In this document: positions 40,546 through 51,248 of the stretch, one piece after another
Position numbering within the stretch: position 1 is the first letter of the stretch
Layout of the letters: each line of letters opens with the position of its first letter
The notes under the pieces: model-generated
Told to the model about the DNA's origin: nothing
The model's database searches: none
The model's input: the letters and a program-made list of their open reading frames with translations, nothing else
NCBI RefSeq assembly: GCF_900109725.1
Contig: NZ_FOBC01000009.1
Coordinates: forward strand, 1-64,000
Direction of reading: 5' to 3'
Length of the DNA stretch: 64,000 bases
From: Halomonas daqiaonensis
Lineage (GTDB): Bacteria; Pseudomonadota; Gammaproteobacteria; Pseudomonadales; Halomonadaceae
Translations under genes and position numbers: made by a program

Positions 40546-42789
40546 TTGCCCGAGCCCCCCTGCCAGCCCGTGCCATGCGTACTGGGCGTTGCCGTGCCCT
40601 CTCCGCTGCGCCGGCTGTTCGACTACCGCCCCTGCCGCGAGTCGCCCTCGGGCGGCTGGCAGCCCGGCCTGCGGGTGCAGGTGCCCTTCGGTCGCCGAGA
40701 GGTCGTCGGCGTGGTGGTAGAGTGTCGCGACGCCAGCGAGCTGCCTCTTTCGAGTCTCAGGCCGGTGTCGGGCTGCCTCGACGATGCACCGCTGCCGGCC
40801 GACTGGCTTTGGCTATGCCGCTTCGCCGCCCGTTACTACCAACATGCCCTCGGCGACACCCTGCATCAGGCGATGCCGGGGCTGCTTCGCCAGGGTCGGG
40901 CGCTTGAGGCCCGCACCCGCGAGCGCTGGAGCGTGACCGCGACCGGCCGTCAGGACACCCCGCCGGGCCTAGCCCGGGCACCCCGTCAGACCGAGCTGCT
41001 GACCATGCTGCGTCAGCATCCCCACGGGCTGGTTAGCCAGGCAATCCTCGCCCAGTCGTTCAGCCGCGACCAGCTGCGCGCCCTGGCCGACAAGGGCCTG
41101 GTGGCCCGTCACGATGAACCCCTGACGGCCTCGCCGACCGCCGAAGGCGATGCCGGGCTGGCCGAACCCGCCCTGCCCCTCAACCGCGAGCAGGCGGTGG
41201 CACTAGCCGCCATCCACGAGAGGCTCGACGGCTTCCACCCCTGCCTGCTGCATGGCGTCACCGGCAGCGGCAAGACCGAGGTCTACCTGCAGCTCATCGA
41301 AGCAGTCATCGGCCGCCACCGCCAGGCGCTGGTGCTGGTCCCCGAGATCGGCCTGACGCCCCAGACCCTCGCCCGCTTCCGCCGCCGCTTCCGGGCGCCG
41401 GTGGTGGCCCTGCATTCGGGACTCACCGACCATGAGCGCCTCGATGCCTGGGAAGCCGCCGCCAGCGGCCGGGCACCCATCGTACTGGGTACCCGCTCGG
41501 CCATCTTCACTCCCCTGGCCCGCCCCGGGGTTATCATCGTCGACGAGGAGCATGACGGCTCCTACAAGCAACAGGACGGCCTGCGCTACCATGCCCGCGA
41601 CCTGGCGGTGGCCCGCGCCCACCACCACCGCATCCCGCTACTGCTGGGTAGTGCCACCCCGTCGCTTGAGTCCCTGCAGCGGGCGCTGCACGGCGACTAC
41701 CGCCACCTGCACCTGACCCGCCGCGCCAGCCGCCATGCTCCGGCGCGCCTCGAGCTCGTCGACCTGCGTGGCCGCCGGCGCCAGGGCGGGCTGATCCCCC
41801 CGGTGATCGAGACGGTCCGCGAGACCCTGGCCGCCGGCCATCAGGTGCTGGTCTTCATTAACCGCCGCGGCTTCGCCCCTACCCTGGCCTGCCACGCCTG
41901 CGGCTGGATGGCCGAGTGCGACCACTGTGACGCGCGCATGACCCTGCACCGGCAGCCGCCGCTGCTGGCCTGCCACCATTGCGATCGTCGCCGCGCCCTC
42001 CCCGACACCTGTCCCGAGTGCGCCAGCGTCGACCTGCGCCCTTTGGGCAGCGGCACCGAGCGCACCGAAGAAACCCTGGCGTCGCTGTTCCCCGAGGTGC
42101 CGGTGCACCGCATCGACCGTGACAGCACCCGTCGTCGCGACGCCCTCGAGCAGATGCTGGCCGAGGTACGCCGCGGCGAACCCTGTCTGCTGGTGGGGAC
42201 CCAGATGCTGGCCAAGGGCCACCACCTGCCCCATGTCACCCTGGTGGTAGTGGTCAATGCCGATGCCGGGCTCTATGCCAGCGATTTCCGGGCGCTGGAG
42301 CACAGCGCCCAACTGCTCGAGCAGGTGGCGGGACGCGCCGGCCGGGCCGCTCACCCCGGCCGGGTACTGGTCCAGACCCTGCACACCGACGACCCCCACC
42401 TGCGCCTGCTGGCCGAGCGGGGCTACGACGCCCTCGCCAGCCAGCTACTCGAGGAGCGCCAGGCCGCCCGGCTGCCACCCTTCCGCTTCCTCGCCCTGCT
42501 GCGCCTGGAGGCGCCCCGCGAGCCGGCCGTGGTCGCCCTGGGCGGCCTGGCCGCCGAGGCACTGCGCCAGCGGATCGGCGAGCGCGGCCTCGCGGTCGAC
42601 TGCCTGGGGCCGGTGCCGGCCCCCATGGAACGCCGCCAGAACCGCTATCACCTGCAGCTGATGCTGGCCGCCGACCGCCGCAGCCAGTTACACGAGGCCG
42701 GCGCCTGGCTGGTCGCCTGGCTCGAGGGCCGCCCTGAGGCGCGACGGGTGCGTTGGTCACTGGACATCGACCCGCAGACCCTGGCCTGA
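40546..42789 (+). CDS. priA: Primosomal replication helicase PriA
   Basis: 3'-5' helicase that reloads the replisome at collapsed forks. It has 747 residues from a TTG start at 40546, preceded by GGAGG 4 bp away. This places the conserved N-terminal [15 protein letters not shown] near the start; the frame extends to an ATG at 40468 but without similarity. Further motifs are the 3'-DNA-end domain, Walker [18 protein letters not shown] box [14 protein letters not shown], and eight zinc cysteines between [13 protein letters not shown] and [38 protein letters not shown] follows. It is divergent from rpmE. Confidence 0.94.
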   Translation: MPEPPCQPVPCVLGVAVPSPLRRLFDYRPCRESPSGGWQPGLRVQVPFGRREVVGVVVECRDASELPLSSLRPVSGCLDDAPLPADWLWLCRFAARYYQHALGDTLHQAMPGLLRQGRALEARTRERWSVTATGRQDTPPGLARAPRQTELLTMLRQHPHGLVSQAILAQSFSRDQLRALADKGLVARHDEPLTASPTAEGDAGLAEPALPLNREQAVALAAIHERLDGFHPCLLHGVTGSGKTEVYLQLIEAVIGRHRQALVLVPEIGLTPQTLARFRRRFRAPVVALHSGLTDHERLDAWEAAASGRAPIVLGTRSAIFTPLARPGVIIVDEEHDGSYKQQDGLRYHARDLAVARAHHHRIPLLLGSATPSLESLQRALHGDYRHLHLTRRASRHAPARLELVDLRGRRRQGGLIPPVIETVRETLAAGHQVLVFINRRGFAPTLACHACGWMAECDHCDARMTLHRQPPLLACHHCDRRRALPDTCPECASVDLRPLGSGTERTEETLASLFPEVPVHRIDRDSTRRRDALEQMLAEVRRGEPCLLVGTQMLAKGHHLPHVTLVVVVNADAGLYASDFRALEHSAQLLEQVAGRAGRAAHPGRVLVQTLHTDDPHLRLLAERGYDALASQLLEERQAARLPPFRFLALLRLEAPREPAVVALGGLAAEALRQRIGERGLAVDCLGPVPAPMERRQNRYHLQLMLAADRRSQLHEAGAWLVAWLEGRPEARRVRWSLDIDPQTLA

Positions 42790-42798
42790 CCACACACC

Positions 42799-42827
42799 TT
42801 TAAAGCCCGGCGCCGATTGCCGATAAT
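42799..42827 (+). promoter_or_regulatory. Candidate sigma70 promoter of argS
   Basis: TTTAAA (42799-42804), a 17-bp spacer and GATAAT (42822-42827) lie 65 bp before the argS start codon, just after the priA stop. Confidence 0.45.
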
Positions 42828-42891
42828 GGCACCCCAGACTCGCCCGGCGGTCGCCTCGCACCGCCCACGCCACAGGACACCGGACACATCC

Positions 42892-44577
42892 ATGAAAGAG
42901 ACCATCATCGCGCTGCTCGAGGGCGCCCTGGACAACCTCCGGCAGCAGGGCGTGCTGCCCGCCGATATCGCGCCGACGATCAAGGTCGACCCGACACGCG
43001 ACAAGGCCCACGGCGACTACGCCACCAACCTGGCGCTGATGCTGGCCAAACCCGCCGGCCGCAAGCCTCGCGAGCTGGCGGAGGTGCTGGTCGCCGCCCT
43101 GCCGGCGAGCGATGCGGTACAGAAGGTGGAAATCGCCGGCCCCGGCTTCGTCAACTTCTTCGCCGCGACCGACGCCGCTGCCCAGGTGGTGCGCCAGGTG
43201 CTCGAGGCCGGGGATGCGTATGGCCGCAACCTCACCGGCCGGGGCCGCCAGGTTCAGGTGGAGTTCGTCTCCGCCAACCCCACCGGGCCACTGCATGTCG
43301 GCCATGGCCGCGGCGCGGCAATCGGCGACTGCATCTGCCGTCTGCTCGAGGCCACCGGTCATGAAGTGACCCGTGAGTTCTACTACAACGACGCCGGCGT
43401 CCAGATCAGCAACCTGGCGCGCTCGGTGCAGGCACGGGTCAAGGGCATCGACCCCGGAGACCCGGGCTGGCCGGAGGACGGCTACCGCGGCGGCTACATC
43501 ATCGACGTGGCCAACGCCTACCTAGCCGGCGAGACGGTGCATGCCGATGACCGTCACGTCACGGCGGCAGTCGACCCGGACAACCTCGACGCCATCCGCG
43601 ACTTCGCTGTGGCCTACCTGCGCCGCGAGCAGGACCTCGACCTCAAGGCCTTCGGCGTGTCGTTCGACGTCTATTTCCTGGAGTCCTCCCTCTACGAGCA
43701 GGGCAAGGTCGAGGCCACCGCTGCGCGGCTGGTCGAGAAGGGCCATACCTTCGAACAGGACGGCGCCCTGTGGCTGCGCACCACCAACTTCGGCGACGAC
43801 AAGGACCGGGTGATGCGCAAGTCCGACGGCCACTACACCTACTTCCTGCCCGACGTCGCCTACCACCTGGACAAGTGGCAGCGCGGCTTCGAGACGGTGA
43901 TCAACGAGCAGGGGGCCGACCACCATTCCACCGTGACCCGGGTGCGCGCCGGCCTGCAGGCGCTAGAGGCCGGCATCCCCAAGGGCTGGCCCGATTACGT
44001 GCTGCACCAGATGGTGATGGTCACCCGCTCCGGGGTCGAGGTGAAGCTCTCCAAGCGCGCCGGCAGCTACGTCACCGTGCGTGATCTGATCGACGAGGTG
44101 GGCCGCGACGCTACCCGCTTCTTCCTCGCCGCTCGGAGAGCGGACTCCCAGCTCACCTTCGATATCGACCTGGCCCGCTCCCAGTCCAACGACAACCCGG
44201 TCTACTACGTCCAGTATGCCCACGCCCGGGTATGCAGCATGCTACGCAAAGCCGACGCCGAAGACAGGCCCTTCGACCACGCCCTGGCCGTGGAGCAGCT
44301 CGCCCTGCTGGAAACCGACCAGGAAAAGGCACTGCTCAACCGCCTGGCCCGCTATCCCGAGGTGGTCCAGCACGCCGCCGCCGCCCATGAGCCACAGCAG
44401 ATCGCCCAGTACCTGCTCGATCTCGCCGCCGACTTCCACACCTGCTACAACGCGGTGAAGGTGATGGTCGACGACGACGCACTTCGGAACGTCCGGCTGG
44501 CGCTGGGCCTGGCCACTCGCCAGGTGCTGCGCAACGGCCTCGAGTTGATGGGTGTCGGCGCGCCCGAGGAGATGTAA
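42892..44577 (+). CDS. argS: Arginyl-tRNA synthetase
   Basis: Class I synthetase charging tRNA-Arg. The 561 residues contain an N-terminal Add-1 domain with [12 protein letters not shown], then the HIGH-type motif [12 protein letters not shown] (near residue 136), the KMSKS counterpart [12 protein letters not shown] (near 385), and a C-terminal DALR anticodon-binding domain ([12 protein letters not shown] onwards). It is complete. The SPOR-domain gene follows after 3 bp, the argS-ftsN-like-hslV order known from Pseudomonas. The two tRNA-Arg genes at 7 kb are its substrates. Confidence 0.97.
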   Translation: MKETIIALLEGALDNLRQQGVLPADIAPTIKVDPTRDKAHGDYATNLALMLAKPAGRKPRELAEVLVAALPASDAVQKVEIAGPGFVNFFAATDAAAQVVRQVLEAGDAYGRNLTGRGRQVQVEFVSANPTGPLHVGHGRGAAIGDCICRLLEATGHEVTREFYYNDAGVQISNLARSVQARVKGIDPGDPGWPEDGYRGGYIIDVANAYLAGETVHADDRHVTAAVDPDNLDAIRDFAVAYLRREQDLDLKAFGVSFDVYFLESSLYEQGKVEATAARLVEKGHTFEQDGALWLRTTNFGDDKDRVMRKSDGHYTYFLPDVAYHLDKWQRGFETVINEQGADHHSTVTRVRAGLQALEAGIPKGWPDYVLHQMVMVTRSGVEVKLSKRAGSYVTVRDLIDEVGRDATRFFLAARRADSQLTFDIDLARSQSNDNPVYYVQYAHARVCSMLRKADAEDRPFDHALAVEQLALLETDQEKALLNRLARYPEVVQHAAAAHEPQQIAQYLLDLAADFHTCYNAVKVMVDDDALRNVRLALGLATRQVLRNGLELMGVGAPEEM

Positions 44578-44580
44578 ACC

Positions 44581-45312
44581 ATGGCCAGCAGCAGCAAACC
44601 GGCCCCCCGCAAGCGTGGCGCCACCAGCAGCCCACGGCGTCGCACCGCCCCGCCTCCGCGCCGTGGCATTCCGGGCTGGCTATGGGGCCTGGTCGGCCTG
44701 GTGGCAGGCTTCCTGCTGGCCCAGCACCAGCAGGGCATCGCCCCCTGGCAGGAGGGCAGCGACTCGCCACTGGCCACGGTGCTGACCAAGCCCGGAGACC
44801 GTCAGGAATCCCGGGAAGGCGAACCGACCGCCGCCCCCGAGGAACCACCGATGCCGACCTTCGAATTCTATACCCTGCTCCCGGAGTCCGAAGTGATCGC
44901 CCCGGGGGGCAAGGTGCCCGCCTCCACGGCCACCCCGCCGGAGCGCCCCGAGACGCCTGAAGCGACAACCAGCGACGACCCCATCGCCCAGGTGATCGCC
45001 GCCAACCTCGACGACGACGCCGCGACTCGGGACAACCGCCCGGACGCGCAGGCGACGGACGAGCCGAAGGCCGATGCCCGCTTCATGCTGCAGGCCGCCT
45101 CCTTCCGCGAGTCTGGCGATGCCAGCAAGCTGGCGGGCCGGTTGCGTGACTTCGGCCTGCTCGCCAAGATCAGCGAGGTCAAGGCAGGGGGCGGCGACAC
45201 CTGGCACCGGGTCCAGGTCGGCCCCTACAGCGACCGACGGGAGCTCAACCGTGCCCAGGACCTGATGGTCACCCAAGGCATCGAGCCGCTGCTGATCCAG
45301 TTGCAGAACTGA
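44581..45312 (+). CDS. SPOR-domain cell-division protein, FtsN-like
   Basis: The 243 residues have a short basic cytoplasmic N-terminus (RKRGATSSPRRRTAPPPRR), one transmembrane helix (about 31-47, GWLWGLVGLVAGFLLAQ), a Pro/Glu-rich periplasmic linker (about 60-160) and a C-terminal SPOR domain (about 165-243, FMLQAASFRESGDASKLAGRL) for denuded septal glycan. This is the architecture of FtsN. The gene position between argS and hslV is where Pseudomonas keeps its FtsN homologue. Sequence outside SPOR is not conserved enough to be certain it is the essential FtsN rather than another SPOR protein. Confidence 0.82.
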   Translation: MASSSKPAPRKRGATSSPRRRTAPPPRRGIPGWLWGLVGLVAGFLLAQHQQGIAPWQEGSDSPLATVLTKPGDRQESREGEPTAAPEEPPMPTFEFYTLLPESEVIAPGGKVPASTATPPERPETPEATTSDDPIAQVIAANLDDDAATRDNRPDAQATDEPKADARFMLQAASFRESGDASKLAGRLRDFGLLAKISEVKAGGGDTWHRVQVGPYSDRRELNRAQDLMVTQGIEPLLIQLQN

Positions 45313-45341
45313 TCTAACCGGGCGAGGAAGCCGCGACCAAG

Positions 45342-45370
45342 GTTGAATTCCTCGTCCTCCGCCCGCACTA
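45342..45370 (+). promoter_or_regulatory. Possible heat-shock (sigma32-like) promoter of hslVU
   Basis: GTTGAAT (45342-45348), 13 bp, then CCCGCACTA (45362-45370) loosely resemble the sigma32 consensus CTTGAAA / CCCCAT. It lies about 86 bp before hslV. The overlapping complementary arms CGGGCGAGGAA (about 45319-45329) and TTCCTCG...CGCCCG make an upstream terminator an alternative reading. Confidence 0.35.
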
Positions 45371-45455
45371 CACTCCTTAATTACCCACGGCGCCCGGCCC
45401 GCTCGCGGCGCCGCCAGTCATCGGGAGCCCTCCGCTCCCCCAAGGAGTCCCCTCC

Positions 45456-45974
45456 ATGACCACGATCGTTTCCGTGCGCCGCGGCGACCAGGTGGCGCTG
45501 GCCGGTGACGGCCAGGTCTCGCTGGGCAACACCGTGATGAAGGGCAACGCCAGCAAGGTACGCCGCCTCTATCGTGGCGAGGTCCTGGCCGGCTTCGCCG
45601 GCGGCACCGCCGATGCCTTCACCCTCTTCGAACGCTTCGAGGCACAACTGGAGAAGTATCAGGGCAACCTGGTCAAGGCCGCCGTAGAGCTGGCCAAGGA
45701 CTGGCGCACCGACCGCGCCCTGCGTCGTCTCGAGGCACTGCTCGCCGTGGCCAACAAGGACGCCTCGTTGATCATCACCGGCAACGGCGACGTGGTAGAG
45801 CCCGAGGGCGGCATCATCGCCATCGGCTCCGGTGGCAACTACGCCCTGGCCGCCGCCCGCGCCCTGCTCGAGAACACCGACCTCGGGGCCCGCGAGATCA
45901 CCGAGAAGTCCCTGACCATCGCCGGTGACATCTGCGTGTTCACCAACCATAACGTCACCCTGGAAGAGCTCTGA
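45456..45974 (+). CDS. hslV: ATP-dependent protease proteolytic subunit HslV
   Basis: Proteasome-like threonine peptidase of the HslVU complex. The 172 residues become active after Met1 removal exposing Thr2 ([20 protein letters not shown]). The catalytic lysine lies in [15 protein letters not shown], and the internal [17 protein letters not shown] is typical. The ribosome-binding site is AAGGAG. hslU starts 2 bp after the stop. The complex degrades misfolded proteins and is usually heat induced. Confidence 0.97.
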   Translation: MTTIVSVRRGDQVALAGDGQVSLGNTVMKGNASKVRRLYRGEVLAGFAGGTADAFTLFERFEAQLEKYQGNLVKAAVELAKDWRTDRALRRLEALLAVANKDASLIITGNGDVVEPEGGIIAIGSGGNYALAAARALLENTDLGAREITEKSLTIAGDICVFTNHNVTLEEL

Positions 45975-45976
45975 TC

Positions 45977-47299
45977 ATGACCCGGATGACCCCCCGCGAG
46001 ATCGTCCATGCCCTGGACCAGTACATCGTCGGCCAGCAGGACGCCAAGCGCGCCGTGGCCGTCGCCCTGCGCAACCGCTGGCGTCGCATGCAGCTCGACG
46101 GCGAACTGCGCCAGGAGGTGACGCCCAAGAACATCCTGATGATCGGCCCCACCGGCGTGGGCAAGACCGAGATCGCGCGCCGCCTGGCCAAGCTGGCCGG
46201 CGCACCCTTCATCAAGGTCGAGGCCACCAAGTTTACCGAAGTGGGCTATGTGGGCCGCGACGTCGAGTCGATCATCCGCGACCTGACCGAGGCCGCCATC
46301 AAGCTGGTGCGTGAGCAGGCCAAGGAAGAGGTGAGCCACCGCGCCGAGGACGCCGCCGAGGAACGCATCCTCGACGCCCTGCTGCCACCGCCGCGCGGCC
46401 AGGAGGACGAACCTCGCCAGGACAGCTCGACCCGCCAGATCTTCCGCAAGAAGCTGCGCGAGGGACAGCTCGACGACAAGGAGATCGACATCGAGATCTC
46501 CCAACAAGGCCCCAACGTCGACATCATGTCCCCGCCGGGCATGGAGGAGATGACCAGTCAGTTGCAGAACCTGTTTGCCGGTATGGGCAAGCAGAAGACC
46601 GAGACGCGCCGAGTGGCGGTGAAGGACGCCTTCGCCCTGCTGCGCGACGAGGAGGCAAGCAAGCTGGTCAACGAGGAGGACATCAAGAGCCGCGCCATCG
46701 AGGCAGTGGAACAGAATGGCATCGTCTTCCTCGACGAGATCGACAAGGTCTGCAAGGGCAGCGGCCAGTCCAGTGGAGGCGAGGTCTCCCGCGAGGGCGT
46801 GCAGCGCGATCTGCTGCCGCTGATCGAGGGCTCCACGGTCTCCACCAAGTACGGCATGGTGCGCAGCGACCACATCCTGTTCATCGCCTCCGGCGCCTTC
46901 CACCTGTCGCGCCCTTCGGACCTGATTCCCGAGCTGCAAGGCCGCCTGCCGATCCGCGTCGAGCTCAACGCCCTGACGCCGGAGGACTTCAAGCGCATCC
47001 TCACCGAACCCTCCGCCGCACTGACCAAGCAGTACCAGGCGCTGCTCGCCACCGAGGGGCTCGAGATTGGCTTCACCGAGGATGGCATCGCACGTATCGC
47101 CGAGATCGCCTGGAAGGTCAACGAAGGCACCGAGAATATCGGCGCCCGCCGCCTGCACACCGTGATGGAGCGCCTGCTCGAGGAGGCCTCTTACCTGGGA
47201 GGCGACTTCGGCGGCCCGCTGTCGATCGATGCCGCCTACGTCGACTCCCAGCTCGGCGAGCTGGCGATGGACGAGGACCTGTCGCGGTATATTCTCTAG
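45977..47299 (+). CDS. hslU: ATP-dependent protease ATPase subunit HslU
   Basis: AAA+ unfoldase that feeds substrates to HslV. The 440 residues open with [17 protein letters not shown], Walker [16 protein letters not shown], then pore-loop region [14 protein letters not shown]. The intermediate (I) domain spans about residues 110-235, Walker B is [14 protein letters not shown], sensor residues follow, and the C-terminal tail ends DLSRYIL for docking into HslV. It forms an operon with hslV, and DUF971 follows after 10 bp. Confidence 0.98.
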   Translation: MTRMTPREIVHALDQYIVGQQDAKRAVAVALRNRWRRMQLDGELRQEVTPKNILMIGPTGVGKTEIARRLAKLAGAPFIKVEATKFTEVGYVGRDVESIIRDLTEAAIKLVREQAKEEVSHRAEDAAEERILDALLPPPRGQEDEPRQDSSTRQIFRKKLREGQLDDKEIDIEISQQGPNVDIMSPPGMEEMTSQLQNLFAGMGKQKTETRRVAVKDAFALLRDEEASKLVNEEDIKSRAIEAVEQNGIVFLDEIDKVCKGSGQSSGGEVSREGVQRDLLPLIEGSTVSTKYGMVRSDHILFIASGAFHLSRPSDLIPELQGRLPIRVELNALTPEDFKRILTEPSAALTKQYQALLATEGLEIGFTEDGIARIAEIAWKVNEGTENIGARRLHTVMERLLEEASYLGGDFGGPLSIDAAYVDSQLGELAMDEDLSRYIL

Positions 47300-47309
47300 G
47301 AGCCGGCCC

Positions 47310-47693
47310 ATGACAGCCCCGATCCCCACCAAGGTGCATTACCACAAGAAGGACCGTGAGCTCGAGCTCACCTACGAGGGCGGCGAGAGCTACCGACTCC
47401 CTGTGGAGTACCTGCGGGTCTTCTCGCCCTCCGCCGAGGTGCGCGGCCATGGCCCCGATACCGCCACCCTGCAGGTGGGCAAGAAGCACGTCGGCCTGAA
47501 GGACATCACCCAGGCCGGTCGCTATGCCCTCAAGCTGCACTTCGACGATGGCCACGACAGCGGGCTCTTCAGTTGGGACTACCTCTACGACCTTATCCAG
47601 AGGCGCGAGGTCAACTGGGACGATTATATGCGCCGTTTGGAAGAGGCCGGCGCCTCCCGAGAACCCCTGGGCATAGAAATCAAGCAGCTGTAG
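47310..47693 (+). CDS. DUF971 (GBBH-like N-terminal domain) protein
   Basis: This 127-residue protein consists of one DUF971 domain, related to the N-terminal domain of gamma-butyrobetaine hydroxylase: LELTYEGGESYRLPVEYLRVFSPSAEVRGHG, then GRYALKLHFDDGHDSGLFSWDYLYDL. In the hydroxylase this fold carries a zinc site; here few Cys are present, so zinc binding is unlikely. Start ATG 47310 has AGGAG (TAGGAGCCGGCCC). It is adjacent to hslU, a location conserved in pseudomonads, but a functional link is not established. A role in Fe-S or cofactor assembly has been suggested for other DUF971 proteins; that is not shown here. Confidence 0.82.
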   Translation: MTAPIPTKVHYHKKDRELELTYEGGESYRLPVEYLRVFSPSAEVRGHGPDTATLQVGKKHVGLKDITQAGRYALKLHFDDGHDSGLFSWDYLYDLIQRREVNWDDYMRRLEEAGASREPLGIEIKQL

Positions 47694-47717
47694 GGCGGCG
47701 TCAAGACAATCGCTATC

Positions 47718-47764
47718 GGGGGAGGCTACAATGGCGGCCATTCAGAGGCCGCCAGGCCTCCCCC
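47718..47764 (+). other. Long nested hairpin before ubiE
   Basis: The outer arms are GGGGGAGGC (47718-47726) and GCCTCCCCC (47756-47764). The inner arms are GGCGGCC (47733-47739) and GGCCGCC (47747-47753), with a 7-nt loop. The asymmetric internal loop holds TACAAT, a -10-like hexamer with AAGACA 18 bp upstream. The structure ends 28 bp before the ubiE start. It could terminate the hslVU-DUF971 transcript or regulate ubiE. Confidence 0.5.
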
Positions 47765-47792
47765 CATCGCAGCGATTCGGGAGCCCCACGGC

Positions 47793-48548
47793 ATGAGCGC
47801 CAGTGACAAGCACACCACCCACTTCGGCTATCAGGAAGTCCCGGTCGAGGAGAAGGCATCTCGCGTGGCCCATGTCTTCGACTCGGTGGCGGCGCGCTAC
47901 GACCTGATGAACGACCTGATGTCGATGGGCATCCATCGCCTGTGGAAACGCCTGGCCATTGAACGCTCCGGCGTGCGCCCGGGCCACAGCGTGCTCGACA
48001 TCGCCGGTGGCACCGGCGACCTGACGGGAAAGTTCTCGCGCATGGTGGGCCCCCGCGGGCGTGTGGTGCTGGCCGACATCAACGAATCCATGTTGCGGGT
48101 CGGCCGCGACAAGCTGCTCGACAGCGGCATCGGCGGCAACGTCGAGTATGTCCAGGCCAACGCCGAGTGTCTGCCCTTTCCCGACAACAGCTTCGATTGC
48201 ATCACCATCGCCTTCGGCCTGCGCAACGTCACCGACAAGGATGCCGCGCTGCGCTCCATGGCCCGGGTGCTCAAGCCGGGCGGCCGCCTGCTGGTGCTGG
48301 AGTTCTCCACGCCGGGCAACCCGCTGTTCTCCAAGGCCTACGACGAGTACTCCTTCCGCCTGCTGCCGAAGATCGGCGAACTGGTGGCGGGCGACGCCGA
48401 CAGCTACCGCTATCTGGCCGAATCGATCCGCATGCACCCCGACCAGGAGACCCTCAAGGCGATGATGGAGGCCGCCGGACTGGAACGCGTCGAGTACACC
48501 AACCTGACCGGGGGCATCGTCGCCCTGCACCGGGGCATCAAGCTGTGA
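47793..48548 (+). CDS. ubiE: Ubiquinone/menaquinone C-methyltransferase UbiE
   Basis: SAM-dependent C-methylation in ubiquinone biosynthesis (and of demethylmenaquinone if menaquinone is made). The 251 residues contain [23 protein letters not shown], the SAM motif [38 protein letters not shown] and C-terminal [12 protein letters not shown]. It is first in ubiE-ubiJ-ubiB; ubiJ begins 4 bp downstream. Membrane quinone synthesis also involves ubiD at 61-62 kb. Confidence 0.97.
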   Translation: MSASDKHTTHFGYQEVPVEEKASRVAHVFDSVAARYDLMNDLMSMGIHRLWKRLAIERSGVRPGHSVLDIAGGTGDLTGKFSRMVGPRGRVVLADINESMLRVGRDKLLDSGIGGNVEYVQANAECLPFPDNSFDCITIAFGLRNVTDKDAALRSMARVLKPGGRLLVLEFSTPGNPLFSKAYDEYSFRLLPKIGELVAGDADSYRYLAESIRMHPDQETLKAMMEAAGLERVEYTNLTGGIVALHRGIKL

Positions 48549-48552
48549 GGGC

Positions 48553-49197
48553 ATGATGGAGCTGTCTTCCACCCTGCTGCTGGCCGGCCTGGAGCGCACC
48601 CTGAACGCCCTGCTCGCCAGAGATCCGGCGGCGCCGTCGCGCCTTGCCCGGCTGGCCGGCCAGCGCATCCTGTTGCGTCTGGAGCAGCCCGCCCTGGCGC
48701 TGGCCATCCACTTCCATCCGGCCGGCCTCGACCTGCTGCGTACCGACGACACTGCCGAGGAAGGCTTCGACGCGGTGGTCGAGGTGGACGCCGAGACGCT
48801 CGGCGAACTGCTGGGTGGGGCCTCGGTCGAGCGCCTGATGTTCCAGGGCAAGCTCGCCGTGCGGGGGCGCACCCACCTGTTGGAAGCAACCCGCGACCTG
48901 CTGCTCGACCTCGACCTGGACTGGGAGGCGGAACTCGCCCGTTGGCTCGGTGACATTCCGGCCCATAGCCTGGCCGAAGGACTGCGCAGCCTCTCCCGCT
49001 GGGGCCTTCGCACCCGCCAGGAGTTCTGCGCCGACGTGAGCGAATATGTCTTCGAGGAGGCACGGCTGCTGCCGGGGCGTCATCAGCTCGAAACGTTACG
49101 CGACCAGATGACCGAGATGGAGATCGCCACTGACCGACTCGAGGCGCGCCTGGCCAGGCTGCGACGCCGCCTGTCCGAGCCAGGGATGCCCCCATGA
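48553..49197 (+). CDS. ubiJ: Ubiquinone biosynthesis accessory factor UbiJ
   Basis: This 214-residue SCP2-domain protein, with UbiK, organises the soluble Ubi metabolon and binds hydrophobic quinone intermediates. The N-terminal SCP2 fold covers about residues 10-115 ([43 protein letters not shown]). A C-terminal coiled coil (about 175-208, [20 protein letters not shown]) is expected to mediate UbiK contacts. It lies between ubiE and ubiB and overlaps ubiB by 4 bp, exactly the E. coli arrangement. The sequence is poorly conserved, so the call leans on domain layout and position. Confidence 0.88.
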   Translation: MMELSSTLLLAGLERTLNALLARDPAAPSRLARLAGQRILLRLEQPALALAIHFHPAGLDLLRTDDTAEEGFDAVVEVDAETLGELLGGASVERLMFQGKLAVRGRTHLLEATRDLLLDLDLDWEAELARWLGDIPAHSLAEGLRSLSRWGLRTRQEFCADVSEYVFEEARLLPGRHQLETLRDQMTEMEIATDRLEARLARLRRRLSEPGMPP

Positions 49198-50816
49198 TCC
49201 TGCGGCTCACGCGCATCGTCTGGGTGGTCACCCGCTACCGGCTCGACACTCTGCTGCCGCTGGAGCGGATGCCCTGGTGGCTGCGCGGACTGTTCATGCT
49301 CTCCCCGCTGCGCCTGGTGCCGATCGGCGAACGCCCTCGAGGCCTGCGCCTGCGCTTGGCGCTGGAATCGCTGGGGCCGATCTTTGTCAAGTTCGGTCAG
49401 ATGCTCTCGACCCGCCGCGACCTGCTGCCCGAGGACATCGCCGACGAGCTGCAGCGACTGCAGGATCAGGTGCCGCCCTTTCCCGGCCACCAGGCCATGG
49501 CCCTGGTGGAGGAGGAACTGGCGATGTCGCTGGAAGATGCCTTCGCCAGCTTCGAGCCCGACCCCCTGGCCTCGGCCTCCGTCGCCCAGGTGCATGCCGC
49601 CCGTCTCCACGGCGGCGAGACAGTGGTGGTCAAGATCATCCGCCCCGGGATCGAGCGGGTGATGCGCCAGGACATGGCACTGATGTATCGCTTCGCCAGC
49701 GTGCTGGCCCGGGTTCCCGAGGCTCGCCGGCTGCGTCCGGTGGAGGTCGTCCGCGACTACGAGGCGACGCTGTTCGATGAGCTCGACCTGACCAAGGAGG
49801 CCGCCAACACTTCCCAGCTCAAGCGCAATTTCAAGGGCTCGCCGTTGCTCTACGTGCCGGCCATCCACTGGGGGCTGACCCGCCGTCGGGTGATGGTGCA
49901 GGAGCGCATCTACGGGGTGCCGGTTGCCGACACCGCGGCTCTTCTCGCCCAGGGCACCAACCTCAAGAAGCTGGCCGAGCGTGGCGTGGAGATCTTCTTC
50001 ACCCAGGTGTTCCGCGACAACTTCTTCCACGCCGACATGCATCCCGGCAATATCTTCGTCTCCTTCGAACATCCCCACGACCCGCAGTACATCGCCATCG
50101 ACTGCGGCATCGTCGGCAGCCTGACCCGCGAGGACCAGGATTACCTGGCGCGCAACCTGCTGGCCTTCTTCCACCAGGACTACTACGAGGTGGCGGCGCT
50201 GCACATCGAATCGGGATGGGTGGGCGAGGATACCCGGGCAAACGAGTTCGCCGCAGCAATCCGCACCGTATGCGAGCCAATCCTCGAGAAGCCGCTCAAG
50301 GACATCTCCTTCGGCCAGGTCCTATTGGGTCTGTTCCAGACCGCTCGACGCTTCAACATGGAGGTGCAGCCACAGCTAGTGCTGCTGCAGAAGACGCTGC
50401 TCAACATCGAGGGGCTGGGCCGCCAGCTCTACCCGGACCTGGATCTGTGGAGCACCGCCAAGCCCTTCCTTGAGCGCTGGATGAAGGAGCGCGCCGGCAT
50501 CGGCGGTCTCTGGGAATCGCTCAAACGCCAGGCACCGGAACTCTCTCGCCAGCTGCCCGAGCTGCCGGTGCTCGCTCACCAGGTCCTGAACCGTGCTGAG
50601 CTTGAGCACCGCCAGCGGCGCCATCAGGCTGATGCCATGGGCAACATCTCACGACAGCTGAACCAGCGGGGCAGGAGCCAACGACGGCTGCGACTGGGGC
50701 TGCTGCTGCTGGTTGCAGCACTCGCCTGGCAGCCCGTGACCGAGTGGGCCGCAGGTCAGCCCTGGCCGGCCCTGGCCGCCGCCGCCCTCGGCGCGCTGCT
50801 GCTGGCATGGCACTGA
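49194..50816 (+). CDS. ubiB: Ubiquinone biosynthesis protein kinase-like UbiB
   Basis: ABC1/ADCK-family atypical kinase-like ATPase needed for ubiquinone synthesis. The 540 residues carry the family's N-terminal KxGQ motif in [16 protein letters not shown], the Ala-rich loop in [12 protein letters not shown], a nucleotide lysine in [10 protein letters not shown] and [13 protein letters not shown] plus [10 protein letters not shown] as catalytic/metal loops. Two hydrophobic C-terminal helices ([12 protein letters not shown] and [13 protein letters not shown]) anchor it in the membrane. It overlaps ubiJ by 4 bp and is followed by hisE after 44 bp. Confidence 0.96.
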   Translation: MILRLTRIVWVVTRYRLDTLLPLERMPWWLRGLFMLSPLRLVPIGERPRGLRLRLALESLGPIFVKFGQMLSTRRDLLPEDIADELQRLQDQVPPFPGHQAMALVEEELAMSLEDAFASFEPDPLASASVAQVHAARLHGGETVVVKIIRPGIERVMRQDMALMYRFASVLARVPEARRLRPVEVVRDYEATLFDELDLTKEAANTSQLKRNFKGSPLLYVPAIHWGLTRRRVMVQERIYGVPVADTAALLAQGTNLKKLAERGVEIFFTQVFRDNFFHADMHPGNIFVSFEHPHDPQYIAIDCGIVGSLTREDQDYLARNLLAFFHQDYYEVAALHIESGWVGEDTRANEFAAAIRTVCEPILEKPLKDISFGQVLLGLFQTARRFNMEVQPQLVLLQKTLLNIEGLGRQLYPDLDLWSTAKPFLERWMKERAGIGGLWESLKRQAPELSRQLPELPVLAHQVLNRAELEHRQRRHQADAMGNISRQLNQRGRSQRRLRLGLLLLVAALAWQPVTEWAAGQPWPALAAAALGALLLAWH

Positions 50817-50860
50817 TAGTGCGCCCCGCCCTTCCATCCACTGCAACGGAGCCTTCACCC

Positions 50861-51196
50861 ATGAGCGATATCCTCGACCGCCTTCACCTTGTGCTCGAAG
50901 AACGCCGCCGGGCGGAGCCACAGGATTCCTATGTGGCGGCCTTGCATCACAAAGGACTGAACAAGATACTCGAGAAGGTCGGCGAGGAAGCCACCGAGAC
51001 CCTGCTGGCCGCCAAGGACGCCGAGCAGGGCGACGAGCCGGCACGCCAAGCGTTGATCGCCGAAACGGCCGACCTGTGGTTTCATAGCCTGGTAATGCTC
51101 TCGCACCTGGGCCTCGACCACCGCATGGTCCTGGATGAGCTGGCCCGCCGCTTCGGCGTCTCCGGACACGACGAAAAGGCCGCACGGCAACCATAG
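50861..51196 (+). CDS. hisE: Phosphoribosyl-ATP pyrophosphatase
   Basis: Second histidine-biosynthesis step: hydrolysis of phosphoribosyl-ATP to phosphoribosyl-AMP. The 111 residues form an all-helical MazG-like fold with metal-binding motifs [14 protein letters not shown] and [16 protein letters not shown]. The start [16 protein letters not shown] fits homologues. In Pseudomonas hisI precedes hisE between ubiB and tatA. Here hisI is missing from that position, so the cyclohydrolase must be encoded elsewhere or the function split differently. tatA begins 52 bp downstream. Confidence 0.94.
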   Translation: MSDILDRLHLVLEERRRAEPQDSYVAALHHKGLNKILEKVGEEATETLLAAKDAEQGDEPARQALIAETADLWFHSLVMLSHLGLDHRMVLDELARRFGVSGHDEKAARQP

Positions 51197-51248
51197 CGTC
51201 AACTGGCCCTTCCGGGTCCTCCCGGAGCCCCAACCTGAGGAAGCAACT

